A stretch of 64,000 nucleotides of DNA from Orientallactaga sibirica. Taxonomy: Eukaryota; Chordata; Mammalia; Rodentia; Dipodidae. Location of the stretch: positions 926,001 to 990,000 of the forward strand of contig JAEOAD010002279.1 in assembly GCA_036365145.1 (NCBI GenBank), given 5' to 3'. Shown one piece after another: positions 53,716-63,945 of this stretch; position 1 is the stretch's first letter, and each line of letters starts with the position of its first letter. The notes beneath the pieces are model-generated. The model was not told the DNA's origin and made no database searches. It worked only from the letters and a program-made list of their open reading frames with translations. The translations under genes were made by a program, and so were the position numbers.

Positions 53716-54453
53716 AAGGGCTCGTGTGGATCAAGGTGTTTGATGTGGCCCATAGTCAGACTGTCGTCCAAACTCTTCCAGTTTTCCAGAGAGCCAGCTT
53801 TGACCAACGATTCCATATCCTAGGCTTATTTCTTTCTAACTGGCATATATTCATTGTACACCATGATGAGCTTCATAGAGATCATTTCATCCAAGTATAT
53901 CATGTACTCGGACCATTTTCATGCCAATAACCTCAGATTCCCCCCACTTCTCTCTCCAGCTTTGTCCCCTTCACATTCCTAGAACGTCATGTCACTTGTG
54001 GTTCTTACATCTCTACGTAGAATTCAGAATCCAAAAATGAGGGGAAAAGTGCTCCTTGTCTTTCTGAATCTGACTTATTTCATGGCATATGATGATCTCT
54101 GGTGGTTTCCATTTTTCTGGAAATGATCTAATTTTACTCTCCGTAGTGGTTGAATAAAACCCGGTTGTGTGCACGTGCCTCGTTTTCTCTGCCCACTCAT
54201 CTGTTTACAGATCTCTGGCTGACTCTGTAACCAGACAATGGTGAATAGTGCCCAATACACATGGGCATGCCAATGTCTCCGTGGTGTGTTAATTTGAAGT
54301 CCTTTTATTCAGGCGTGGGGATGCTGACTCATATAGTAATTCCAGTTTTTGTTTTTAAGGAACTCTTCACACCATTTGCAGAGATGATGGACTGATTTAC
54401 CTTCCAGCAGCAAGATGAAAGGGTTCCACCAGCATTTCTTGCTCTTCCTTCTC

Positions 54454-54461
<8 letters not shown>

Positions 54462-54509
<48 letters not shown>

Positions 54510-54704
54510 TCAATATTTTTATTTGACAGAGAAAAAGAGAGAGAGAGAGAGAATGGGTGCACCAGGGCCTCCAGCCACTGCAAATGAACTCCAGACACAT
54601 GCGCTCCCTTGTGCATCTGGCTAACTTGGGTCCTGGGGAATCGAACCTGGGTCCTTTGGCTTTGCAGGCAAACGTCTTAACTGCTAAGCCATCCCTACAG
54701 CCCT
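54462..54704 (-). mobile_element. Type B SINE with (tttc)n tail
   Basis: Reverse type B. The tail is about 50 nt of TTTC repeat (54462-54511). Confidence 0.95.
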
Positions 54705-54711
54705 CTTTCCT

Positions 54712-54866
54712 TTTTTTTTTTTTTTAAAGGTAGTGTCTTGCTTTTAGTCCACGCTGACCTGCAATTCACTCTGTAGTCTCAGGGTGGCTTTGAACTCATG
54801 GCGATCCTCCTACCTCTCTGCCTCCTCAGTGCTGGGATTAAAGGCGTGCACCACCATGCCTCGCTC
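54712..54866 (-). mobile_element. B1 SINE
   Basis: Reverse B1 with T tail next to the head of the preceding SINE. Confidence 0.94.
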
Positions 54867-55242
54867 TGTTTTTCTTCTTAACCATAGATAGCATTTTTGG
54901 CTGGAGGAGAATGGCATCTCCATGTAGTTTTAATCTGAATTTTCCAGATGACTTAAGAATGTTGAATATTTTTCTTGGTTTCATTGGCTATTTGTATTTT
55001 TGTTGTTGTTGTTTTTTTTTTTTTTTTTGAGATCTCTGTTCATTAACCTATGCATACCAAAAATACAATCAATAAACAGGCTAATTTGAACTGACTTCTC
55101 CAAAGCGAGAAATAGGGATAATCTCATTCTACGTGTAGATATCCAGTTTCCCAAGCACCATTTGTTGAAGACGCTGCCTTTTCACCAATGCATATTTTTG
55201 ACACTTTAGTCAAAACTTGGCTTCATGATAGGTACATGAGTT

Positions 55243-55249
55243 TATTTCT

Positions 55250-55309
<60 letters not shown>

Positions 55310-55310
55310 C

Positions 55311-55354
<44 letters not shown>

Positions 55355-55613
55355 TCGAGAGACACAGAGAGAGAGAGAGAGAGAGAGGGAGGGAGGGAGA
55401 GGAAGACAGATGGAGATGGGTGTGCCAGCAGCCTCTCAGCTGCTGTGAACGAAATCCAGATGCATGTGCCCCCTTTTGGTCAAGTGCGGCATTGCTTCCT
55501 TGCATCACTTTGCATCTGGCTAAACGTGGGACCTGGAGGGACCTGGAGATTGGAACCAGTGTTCTTAGGCTTAGGAGGCAGGTGCCTTAACTTCTAAGCC
55601 ATCTCTCCAGCCC
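55243..55613 (-). mobile_element. Type A SINE with (tttctttg)n and (tttc)n tail
   Basis: Reverse type A with about 110 nt of tail-derived TTTC and TTTG repeat. The target 'catgagttta(t/c)ttcttt' occurs at about 55226 and 55614. Confidence 0.95.
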
Positions 55614-56112
55614 CATGAGTTTACTTCTTTGTCTTGTGTTCCGTTCCATTGATTTGCTTGTCTGGTTTGTGCACGTGACATACCATTCTTGAGTTCTGTG
55701 CCTCCTGGTGTAATCCTAAGGTCTTTTACAGATAGGATAATGTTGGTTGCAAATTAAGGGTAATTTGACTTTTTCATTTCCTACTGGTATGAATTTTTTC
55801 TTTCTGTCTTACTGTTTTTGGTAAGACTTCAAGGCCTGTATTAAGAGCGGAGAAAGTGTTGTTCTGGGAAGAATGGGTGGAGAGAGCGTCGTTGCGTATG
55901 TCTGCGTATCTGTGTTCAGATTCCAAGACCTCATATAAAAGACGGAAGCCGTGGCAGCCTTCTGTAGACCCAGTGTGCCATTGGCAAGTGGAAACAAGCA
56001 AATTTCCTGAAACATCCTGAAAGGAGCAGTAATTAACGGGAGCCTCTGCCTCAAAATGGAATGGGAAGTGTGGACCCACCTATAAGCCCTCCTCTAACCT
56101 TCTCATGTTTTG

Positions 56113-56189
56113 CTGTGGCAGGCATGCACCTGCACACACGAACACACACACACACATGAACACACACACACACACACACACACACACTC
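56113..56189. repeat. (ca)n microsatellite
   Basis: Interrupted CA run of about 45 nt at 56143-56187 within a CA-rich stretch. Confidence 0.95.
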
Positions 56190-56577
56190 ATCACATAAGT
56201 AACAAAAGCTTTTTTTTACGACTAGAGAAAAGTGAGTGGACAGTTTTATTTCATCACTGATTTTAGTGGAAATGCTTGGAATTTTTCCCTGTTTAGTGTA
56301 ATGATGACTATGGGTTTGTCACACATCATGTATTGTGTTGACATGTGTTTCTTATTTTCCTGGTTTCTGTATGCATTTTATAAGAAATTGGATGCTATCA
56401 AATGCCTTTCTGAGTCTATTGAAATAATTATGTGATCTCTGACCTTCAGTTTATTTATGTCATGTTTTCCACGTATTAATTTGCTTGTGTTTGACTGTCC
56501 TTGGATCCCTGGAATAAAGCCAGCTTCATCATGGTAAATGGTCTTTTCTGATGTGTTCTTGAATGTTGTTTGCCAGT

Positions 56578-56835
56578 ATTTATTTATTTATTTATTTATT
56601 TATTTATTTTTTTGGAGAGAGACAGAGAGACAAAGAGAGAGGGAGAGGGAGACAGATAGAGATGGGTGCACCAGCAACTTCTCAGCCACTGTGAACGAAC
56701 TCCAGATGCATGCTCCCCCTTGTGGGCAAGTGCAGCATTGCGCCCTTGCGTCACTTTGCGTCTGATTAACGTGGGACCTGGAGATTGGAACCGGTGTTCT
56801 TAGGCTTAGCAGGCAGGCACCTTAACCGCTAAGCC
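56578..56835 (-). mobile_element. Type A SINE
   Basis: Reverse type A that lacks the last 'tctctccag' of the head. The target 'tttgccagtattt' occurs at about 56567 and 56838, interrupting LINE-1 ORF2. Confidence 0.95.
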
Positions 56836-57333
56836 CCATTTGCCAGTATTTTTATTGAGAATTTTTGTACATATAGTCAACAAGGAGGTGGAGGTATAAT
56901 TTTCTTTTTGCAATGTGATTTACCTAGTCTTGTATGATGGCAATGCCAGGTTCATTAAATAAGTTTGGTCGTGGCCTTTGCCTCTCTGTTTTAGGCAACA
57001 GTTTGAGAAATGATGGTGGAAGTTCTTCTTGAAAGGTCGTACAGCATTCAGCAGTGACCGTACCTGAACCTGGGCTTGTTTATATTAGGAAGCGTTTTGT
57101 GACTGTTTCAATCCCACTGCTTATTATAGAGCGATTGAAATTGTTTCCATCTCCTTGGCCTTACTTATCTGAGATTTTCCAATTTATTTGAATATAGGGT
57201 TTTAAACGATGTCCTAAAGATCCTGTTGACTTCATTGGTTTCCATCACGCTGCTTCGGTTTGATCTCTAATTTCATTAACTTGCAACTTTTCTCCCTTTC
57301 TTCTGGTCACCTTGACTATGAGTTTGTGAATCT

Positions 57334-57545
57334 TGGGCTGAAGAGATGGCTTAGTGGTTAAGGCATTCGCCTGCAAAGCCAAAAGATCCTGGTTCAACTC
57401 TCCAGGACCCACGTAAGCCAGATGCACAAAGGGGCTCATGCATCTGGAGTTTGTTTACAGTGGCTGGAGGTCCTGGCGCATCCTCTCTCTCTTTCTCTCT
57501 TTCAAATAAATAAATAAAATATTTTAAAAAATATTTTAAAGAGAA
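57334..57545 (+). mobile_element. Type B SINE
   Basis: Full type B ('gggctgaagagatggcttag'). The target 'agtttgtgaatct' lies at about 57320 and 57547. Confidence 0.95.
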
Positions 57546-57715
57546 GAGTTTGTGAATCTCGCTTACTTTGCTTACTAATTCCATTTGTTTAGAAGACCCC
57601 TTTTCAACCCTTTTCCATCACAGTTCTGTCTTTGCTATTGAGGTACACTTTATACAGGAAACAAAGAGATAGGTTCTATTTTTTTTAACCCAATCTTTTA
57701 GTCCATATTCCTTTT

Positions 57716-57725
57716 TCAAAAATAT

Positions 57726-57764
<39 letters not shown>

Positions 57765-57935
57765 TTTGTTAGAGAGAGAATAGACACACCAGGGCCTTCA
57801 GACACTGCAAACAAACTCCAGACATTTGCACCACCTTGTGCATCTGGCTTTATGTGGGTATTGCGAAATCAAACCCGAGTTGTTTGGCTTTGCAGGCAAG
57901 TGCCTTGCCTGCTAAGCCATCTCTCCAGCCCTAGC
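57716..57935 (-). mobile_element. Type B SINE
   Basis: Reverse type B with about 47 nt of (ttta)n tail at 57722-57768. The target is 'gtccatattccttttt' against 'gcctgtgttccttttt'. Confidence 0.94.
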
Positions 57936-57949
57936 CTGTGTTCCTTTTT

Positions 57950-58197
57950 TTTAAATTTTATTTTAATCAATTAATTTATTTGAAAGAGAGAGAAAGAGTC
58001 AGAGAAAGAGAGAGAGAGGCACAGAGAGAGAGAGAGAATGGGAGAGAATGGGTACACCAGGGCCTCTAGCTCCTGCAAAAGAACTCCAGATGCATGCGCT
58101 ATCTTGTGCATCTGGCTTACGTGGGTCCTGGAGAATCAAACCTGGATACTTTGGCTTAGCAAGCAAGTTCCTTAACTGCTAAACCATCTCTGTATCC
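57950..58197 (-). mobile_element. Type B SINE at the same target as its neighbour
   Basis: Reverse type B. The right flank 'gtctgtgttttttt' is a third copy of the target sequence bordering the previous SINE. Confidence 0.93.
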
Positions 58198-58402
58198 CAA
58201 GTCTGTGTTTTTTTAATGAAGAACTTGGGCCATTAGCATTCAGAGTTTTATTAAAAGGTATGAAATAATTCCCATCATTTTGATGATTTTGCAATATTAG
58301 ATACTTTTCTTAATCCTCATTGGTTTATCTACTATTCTAGCTTAGTTCTGTCTTTCCTATAACCTCATGGATATATTTATTTTTGTCTTCAGTGTGTAGG
58401 AT

Positions 58403-58669
58403 TTATTGAAATATCTCCCATAAGGCTGGATTGATGCCCAAGAATTCCTTTCCTTGGCGTTTATCATCTCCAGTTTTTCTTTTTCCTTCAGTCAGAATGG
58501 GTAGCACTGGTGGATATGGAAATTGAGGTTGGAAGTTGTCTTTCAGAGCTTGCGATATATCATTCCATGTCCTCCTGGTGTTTAGAGCTTCCACTGGAAA
58601 ATAGAAGCTGTGATTCAGCGACGTGGTTGCCTCTACACGTGACAGTGCCCCGCTCTTGAAGCCTTCCAC
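58403..58669 (-). pseudogene. LINE-1 ORF1 C-terminal domain remnant
   Basis: The minus-strand translation includes 'FYFPVEALNTRRTWNDI', 'PQFPYPPVLPIL' and 'GKEFLGINPALWEIFQ'. These match in order the RNA-binding C-terminal domain of LINE-1 ORF1p (the 'DFSxETLQARREW', 'RILYPARLSF' and 'REFxTTxPALQEIL' segments). It is open for 88 codons, but the N-terminal coiled coil is not recognisable upstream. Confidence 0.75.
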
Positions 58670-58862
58670 GCGTCTTACTTATTGTTTACACTGTTTGTGG
58701 TGGTGGGTGTGTATGAAATCTCGAATCACTTGCGAGACCTACCTCTGGGCTTATCTGTGAGGGTGCTTCCAGAGAGCATTAACGGAGGACGGGGTATCCA
58801 CCCTGAATGTTGGCAGCACCATTCCATGGTTTGGGCTCCTGTCTGCATAAAGAGGGAAAAGA

Positions 58863-59078
58863 GGGGCTGAAGAGATGCCTTAGTGGTTAAGGCGTTTGCC
58901 TGCAAAGCCAAAGGACCCTGGTTTGATTCCCCAGGACCCACTTTAGCCAGATATACAAGGTGTTGCATGCGTCTGGAGTTCATTTGCAGTGGCTGGAAGC
59001 CCTGGCACACCCATTCTCTCTATTTGTTTCTCTCTCTCTCTCTCTGACTCTCTTGAATAAATTTTTTAAAAAACTTAA
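58863..59078 (+). mobile_element. Type B SINE
   Basis: Full type B. The enclosing target 'agagggaaaagag' (58851-58863 and about 59366-59378) spans this SINE and the next. Confidence 0.94.
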
Positions 59079-59082
59079 AAAA

Positions 59083-59363
59083 GGGCTGGAGAGATGGCTT
59101 AGCGGTTAAGGCACCTGTCTGCTAAGCCTAAGAACCCGGTTCCAATCTCCAGGTCCCACGTTTAGCCAGATGCAAAGTGAGGCAAGGGCGCAATGCCGCA
59201 CTTGCCCACAAGGGGGCGCATGCATCTGGATTTCATTCACAGCCACTGAGAGACTGCTGGTGCGCCCATCTCCATCTGTCTCCCTCTCCCTCTCTCTCTC
59301 TGTGTCTCTCTCCAAAAATAAATAAAATAAAATAAAACAAAAAGTTTTTAAAAAACTTAAAAG
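59083..59363 (+). mobile_element. Type A SINE in the tail of a type B SINE
   Basis: Full type A starting right after the A-rich tail of the preceding SINE, in the same orientation. Confidence 0.95.
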
Positions 59364-59589
59364 AAAGAGGGAAAAGAGAAAAGCAGCTGAGTGTGGCATT
59401 CACCTTCCTGTGTTTCCTGCCTGTGTATGCCATGTGACCATATTCCTGCACACAACTTCCTGCCAGGGTAACCAGTATGCCCTCTTAACCCATGTATTGA
59501 AATAAATCCTTTTATCTTAATAATGAAATAATAAAAAGGTGCCTCTTTTTTTGTCACAGTGACAAGGAAACGGGTACTATCAATTGGGC

Positions 59590-59900
59590 CACTGCCCACT
59601 TCCTGACCATGTAATTTGTGGGACTTTAGAAGCATTTTGTAGAAAGAATGTGAAGGAGTTTGTGCCACTGAGTTAGAAAATCTCTAGCGTGCTATAAGCA
59701 GAGTTTTATGGGCCATCCTGGTGGGAGTGTTGAAGACCAGAAGGCTCAAAGAAATGTGGTCAGTAAAGAGCCCAGCTCACAGGGTTTGAGAGGGCAAAGA
59801 CGATGGGGACGCTGGCTGGAGGCTGTTCACGTTGCAGGGAACCTGGCTGCGTTTTGCCCATGTCCTCAGAACTTTAGTGAAGCTGAATTTAAACATTACA
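59590..59900. other. Unassigned sequence
   Basis: No repeat or gene recognised. Confidence 0.5.
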
Positions 59901-59903
59901 AAG

Positions 59904-60118
59904 GGCTGGAGGGATGGCTTACCAGTTAAGGCGTTTGCCTGCAAAGCCAAAGGACCCAGGTTCAACTCCCAGGACCCACATTAGCCAGATGCACAAGGGG
60001 GTGTACGTGTCTGGAGTTCATTTGCAGAGGCTGGAGGCTCTGGAGCACCCATTCTCTCTCTCTCTCTCTCTATCAAATAAATAAATAAATACAAATAAAA
60101 TATTTAATAAAAGTTTTT
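59904..60118 (+). mobile_element. Type B SINE
   Basis: Full type B with a long AAAT tail. Confidence 0.95.
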
Positions 60119-60255
60119 TTAATTCCACTTCCTCTTAAATTGCTCCTGTTAGGTATTTTATGACAGCAATGAGAAAGGCCTTACAATGTTTATACTGTAA
60201 AGTGGCATAGAGAGGGTCTTATCTGGTCTTGTCTGACTCTCAGAATGCCTCATGA

Positions 60256-60437
60256 AAAGCCGGGCGTGGTGGTGCACGCCTTTAATCCCAGCACTCGGGA
60301 GGCAGAGGTAGGAGGATTGCTGTGAGTTCGAGGCCACCCTGAGACTACATAGTGAATTCCAGGTCAGCCTGAGCCAGAGTGAGACCCTACCTCGAAAAAC
60401 CGAAAAAACAAAGGAAAAAAGAAAAAAAAAAAAAAAG
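60256..60437 (+). mobile_element. B1 SINE
   Basis: Full B1. The target 'agaatgcctca' occurs at about 60241 and 60437. Confidence 0.96.
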
Positions 60438-60439
60438 AA

Positions 60440-60880
60440 TGCCTCAATCTAATTAGCCATCTCTTTCCCTAGGTTTGGGGAATGGTCTGCTTTTGACAAA
60501 GATATGGGGGACAATCAACTAGAAAGAAAGGAAAGCGTGTTTCATGTTGCTGTCTGCTTCAGAAGGCTCGGTACCGGTTGCTTGCGTCTGGACCTTTGTG
60601 CCTGCAGTGGCGCAGTGCGTCGCGGTGGAAACTGTGCACTTGGTAGGAGATATATCTGTTCCCCTTGTGATGGCTTGAAGGAGAGTCAGTAGGGGGGCTA
60701 GGACCCTATTAACCCTTCAAAGGCACACGCCCTAAATGTTCTTCTGCCTCTCAATAAGTAGGCAGGTGACCCAGTCTTTGGGGGGACACTTTCAAACTGT
60801 AGCATAAGCACAAGCGTGCCCATACACATACATAACGCAGAGATAGACAAACTCGAGAGAATTTGATGGATAGGCACATA
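60440..60880. other. Unassigned sequence
   Basis: Contains a GC-richer patch at 60560-60640. No gene recognised. Confidence 0.45.
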
Positions 60881-60883
60881 GGC

Positions 60884-61480
60884 TGGAGAGATGGCTTCAT
60901 GGTTAAGGCACTTGTCTGTTTGGAGGTGTGACTCAGGCGTCCCCCATCAACTTAGGGGTTCTGAATGCTGGGTTCCCAGCTGATGGAGATTTGGGAATTA
61001 ACACCTCCTGGAGGCGGTGTATTGTTGGGGGCGGGCTGATGTGTGTTATAGCCAGTGCCCCCTTGCCAGTGTTTGGCACACTCTCCTGTTGCTGTTGTCC
61101 ACCTGGTGTTGGCCAAGGAGTGATGTCCACCCTCTGCTCATGTCATCATTTTCCCTTGCCATCATGGAGTGTCCCCTCGAGTCTGTAAGCCAAAATAAGC
61201 CCTTTTTCACCCCCCAAATCTGCTCTTGGTCAGGTGATTTCTGCCAGCAATGTGAACCTGACCACATCATCCAGGAAGCCTAAGGATGCACTTTTGACTC
61301 TCCAGATCCCACGTAAGCCAGACGCACAAAGATGAGGCAAGCACGGGGTCACTCATGCCCACTAGGTGGTGCAAGTATCTGGAATTCTATTGCAGTGGCT
61401 GAGGCCCTGGTGGGTCAACTTTCTCTCTGTCTCTCTCACTCACTCTCTCTAAAATAAAAATTAAAAAAATAAACTAAAAA
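60884..61480 (+). mobile_element. Type C SINE split by an LTR
   Basis: The head lies at 60884-60916 ('gctggagagatggcttcatg'). The body resumes at about 61272 ('gaagcctaaggatgcac') with the type C block 'gcccactaggtggtgcaag' and the tail. The LTR at 60917-61266 is therefore younger than this SINE. Confidence 0.88.
60917..61266 (+). mobile_element. Solo MaLR-type LTR inserted in a SINE
   Basis: 'tgtttggaggtgtgactcag' to 'gtgaacctgaccaca', the same family as 41354-41701. A convincing 5-bp target duplication is not visible. Confidence 0.83.
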
Positions 61481-61484
61481 ATAA

Positions 61485-61590
61485 AAAGGGGGAGGGGAGG
61501 GAAATATCATGGTTTATTTTCTGTAAGTATAGAAGTTCATTAATAAAAAATTTAAAAATAAATAAATTAATTAATTTTTAAAAGACCTGG
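61485..61590 (+). mobile_element. Probable LINE-1 3' end
   Basis: The G-rich 'gggggaggggagggaaat' is followed by an AT linker and an A-rich tail, the usual LINE-1 3' terminus. Confidence 0.45.
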
Positions 61591-62265
61591 GACAGAAAAT
61601 CTATTGAAGTTTTATTTATAATTTAAAATCAAGTCACCTGAATGTCCGTCGGTTGGACCTTGCATATTGTCCTTGCATATTGAGACAGTTTAAAAAAATA
61701 AATTAGGGGCTGGAGAGATGGCTTAGCAGTTAAGGCGCCTGCATCCTAAGCCTAAGAACGCTAGTTCCAATCTCCAGCAGTTCCAATCTCCAGGTCCCAC
61801 GTTTAGCCTGATGCAAAGTGATGCAAGGGCACAATGCCACACTTGACCACAAGGGGGCGCATGCATCTGGATTTCGTTCACAGCAGCTGAGAGACTGCTG
61901 GCGCTCCCATCTCTATCTGTCTTCCTCTCCCTCTCTGTCTGTCTCTCTCCAACGGGAAAAAAACAATAAATTAAAAGAAGACGTGAAGCACACAATGTAA
62001 GTAAAAATGTGCAGAAAAATACGCTGTCCATGTACTATATAATACCTCTCAGGAAAAAAAAAGTATAAAAGTGAGAATAAAGCAACACAGAATGTTGGTC
62101 TACATGAAATGTGTGAAAAACAGACTGTGAATCGGGAACCATTACTTCATGCAAGCGGCGACCACTGGGGAGGACGGAAGACACAGGACTAAAGGCGGCG
62201 GCCAGAGAGGTGTTTAATTTTGCCTGGCATCTTTGAGTTCCTTTTCAAATTAAAAAAAAAGTAAA
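61591..62265 (+). mobile_element. Old LINE-1M 3' end, split by a type A SINE
   Basis: 'acctgaatgtccgtcggttg' before the SINE and 'cattacttcatgcaagcggc', 'ccactggggaggacgg' after it fit the 3' region of old LINE-1 elements in order. Confidence 0.6.
61706..61972 (+). mobile_element. Type A SINE
   Basis: Type A with the doubled head segment ('caatctccagcagttcc'). The target 'aataaatta' lies on both sides. Confidence 0.95.
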
Positions 62266-63490
62266 TTCACAGTGATTCCCTCATTGCCCCGCAAATGTTA
62301 GCAATTTTTATTTACTGGTGGTCCGCCCAGAAATGCCTGTTTTAAAATTTTATAATTGCTAATCTTACACATGTGCTAAGACCTTAAATACCATCGCCCT
62401 GTCCATTTCAAAGCCACATCTCCATTATGAGTGAGGGAGGGTGGGGTTGCTGGGCAGAGTCTCTAAGCGGGGGGAGTGCAGAGCAACCTGGCAATTCAAA
62501 TGATTTCTCATTATAGGCTTACAAATGTCACAGGATCCAACAATTTCATTTTGGCTAAAAAAAAAAAATCCCATGTAAAATATTAAACAGAACTTCCACC
62601 TTGATATCTTTAAAATCATTTAATGGCCCTTTCAACAACCATTGCTCAGCACCTCTACGTGTTTTAGGCACATGCAGGTGGAAGGGAGCTCCCTGCTCTC
62701 CTCATTGCTGCCCAGGCCCCCTTTTGTAAGCATTCCATTTTTTAAAAATCCTGAAAGGTGATCTTGATTACCCCCCTTCTTCGAGGGACTAGATTGAGAT
62801 GAAGCAATCTACCCAAGGTCATTGCCAATTAGTACATGGCACAGTTCATTCTCAGACTCATATTTCTTTCTCGCCGTGCGATTCCTTGCGGCCCAAGTGC
62901 ACATTGGAGCAATGAAGAAGAGTGAAATCCGTGCTTTTTAGCCAAGCACGGTATTCTTGTAGAGAAGCAAGACTTTCTAATCTCTGTTGTTTTTTTTTTC
63001 CTTGAAACTGAGAAAGAGATTCGAGGTGGAACTGATAGTTTTTGAACGGCGGGCCCGCCTCGTTCGTTCCCAGCGCGCAGGGCCCATGTCATGGGCCGTG
63101 ATGTGCCCTGTGCTCAGGGTGGAAGCGCGCGTAAGTGGAGCGTCCTTCGGAGCATGCTGTGCACCTGCTGGTGATGAATCACCATGGGAGGTCTGTGAGC
63201 ACCTAATTGACTCTTGTCCAGTCAGAGGACACCACGCCTTGTGTGGAGAGCCCGTGGAGCAAGATGCTGGGGCACAAAGAGAAGGGAATCCAGACGCACA
63301 AAGTCACCATGTCCTTTCTGCTCCTCGTGTCATTTTCAGCCCAGATAGCTTCTGCGAGCCCTAAGTCGTGTGTCCCGTAAAGGGGTTATAGTTAGCTTAA
63401 CAACGCATCGAGGAGACTCAAGGAACGGACATGTTAAATGGCATCTGGCAGCAAAGTCACTGTTGTAAGCACTGTTTAGTTATTTTCCTT
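62266..63490. other. Unassigned, mostly non-repetitive; MIR at about 62745-62860
   Basis: 62275-62640 is AT-rich and not repeat-like. 62745-62860 ('gagatgaagcaatctaccca', 'aaggtcattgccaattag') is reverse MIR. 62987-63364 carries a 125-codon plus frame with no domain, which I do not call as a gene. Confidence 0.45.
63035..63150. promoter_or_regulatory. CpG-dense patch
   Basis: At least a dozen CpG dinucleotides in about 115 bp ('gaacggcgggcccgcctcgt', 'cccagcgcgcaggg', 'gaagcgcgcgtaagtgg') in a CpG-poor window. It could be the remnant of a CpG island, a methylation-protected element or chance. Confidence 0.35.
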
Positions 63491-63504
63491 CACCCTCAAA
63501 GTAG

Positions 63505-63682
63505 GGTTTTTTTTTTTGTTTTGTTTTTTTTGGGGGGGTTGCAAGGTAGGGTCTCACTCTGGTCCAGGCTGACCTGGAATTAAGTATGTAGTCTCAGGGT
63601 GGCCTCGAACTCTCGGCAATCCTCCTACCTCTGCCTCCCAAGTGCTGGGATTAAAGGTGTGCGCCACCACGCCTGGCTAAAG
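63505..63682 (-). mobile_element. B1 SINE
   Basis: Reverse B1 bordered by 'aaagtaggg' on the left and 'aaagtaggtg' on the right. Confidence 0.95.
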
Positions 63683-63699
63683 TAGGTGTTTTTTTTTTT

Positions 63700-63945
63700 T
63701 TTTTTTTTTTTTTAATGATTTTTAACATTTTTATTTATTTATTTACTTGAGAGTGTGAGAGAGGGAAAGAGGCAGATAGAGAGACAGAGAGAGAAAATGG
63801 GCACACCAGAGCCTCCAACCACTGCAAATGAACTCCAGATGTATGCTCCCCTTGTGCATCCGGCTTACGTGGGTCCTGGGGAATCGAATCGAGGCCCTTT
63901 GGCTTTGCAGGCAATCGCCTTAACCACAAAGCCATCTCTCCAGCC
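63700..63945 (-). mobile_element. Type B SINE
   Basis: Reverse type B with T23 tail. The right flank 'ctcaaagtag' is a third copy of the B1 target. Confidence 0.94.

Larger units (their letters stand above)
53716..58680 (-). mobile_element. Long, decayed LINE-1 with ORF1 and ORF2 remnants
   Basis: Reading the minus strand from 58669: ORF1 C-terminal domain (58403-58669), endonuclease region (about 57600-58400), reverse transcriptase (about 56240-57300, including 'ggatccctggaataaagcc' in reverse), then the ORF2 C-terminus and 3' part (53716-54450). Eight SINEs are nested in it. All frames are broken. The order of parts fits one insertion, though a mosaic is possible. Confidence 0.8.
58685..59585 (+). 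mobile_element. ERVL-type LTR interrupted by two SINEs
   Basis: 'gggcttatctgtgagggtgc', 'catccaccctgaatgttgg'-like sequence and 'ccattccatggtttgggctc' come before the SINEs. 'aagcagctgagtgtggcatt', 'ttgaaataaatccttttatc' and 'gtcacagtgacaaggaaac' come after. The start position is uncertain. Confidence 0.6.

Noticed and set aside
62987..63364. Plus frame of 125 codons over the CpG-rich patch
   Set aside because: It begins in a T-run, has no domain and no flanking exon signals. Insufficient for a gene call.
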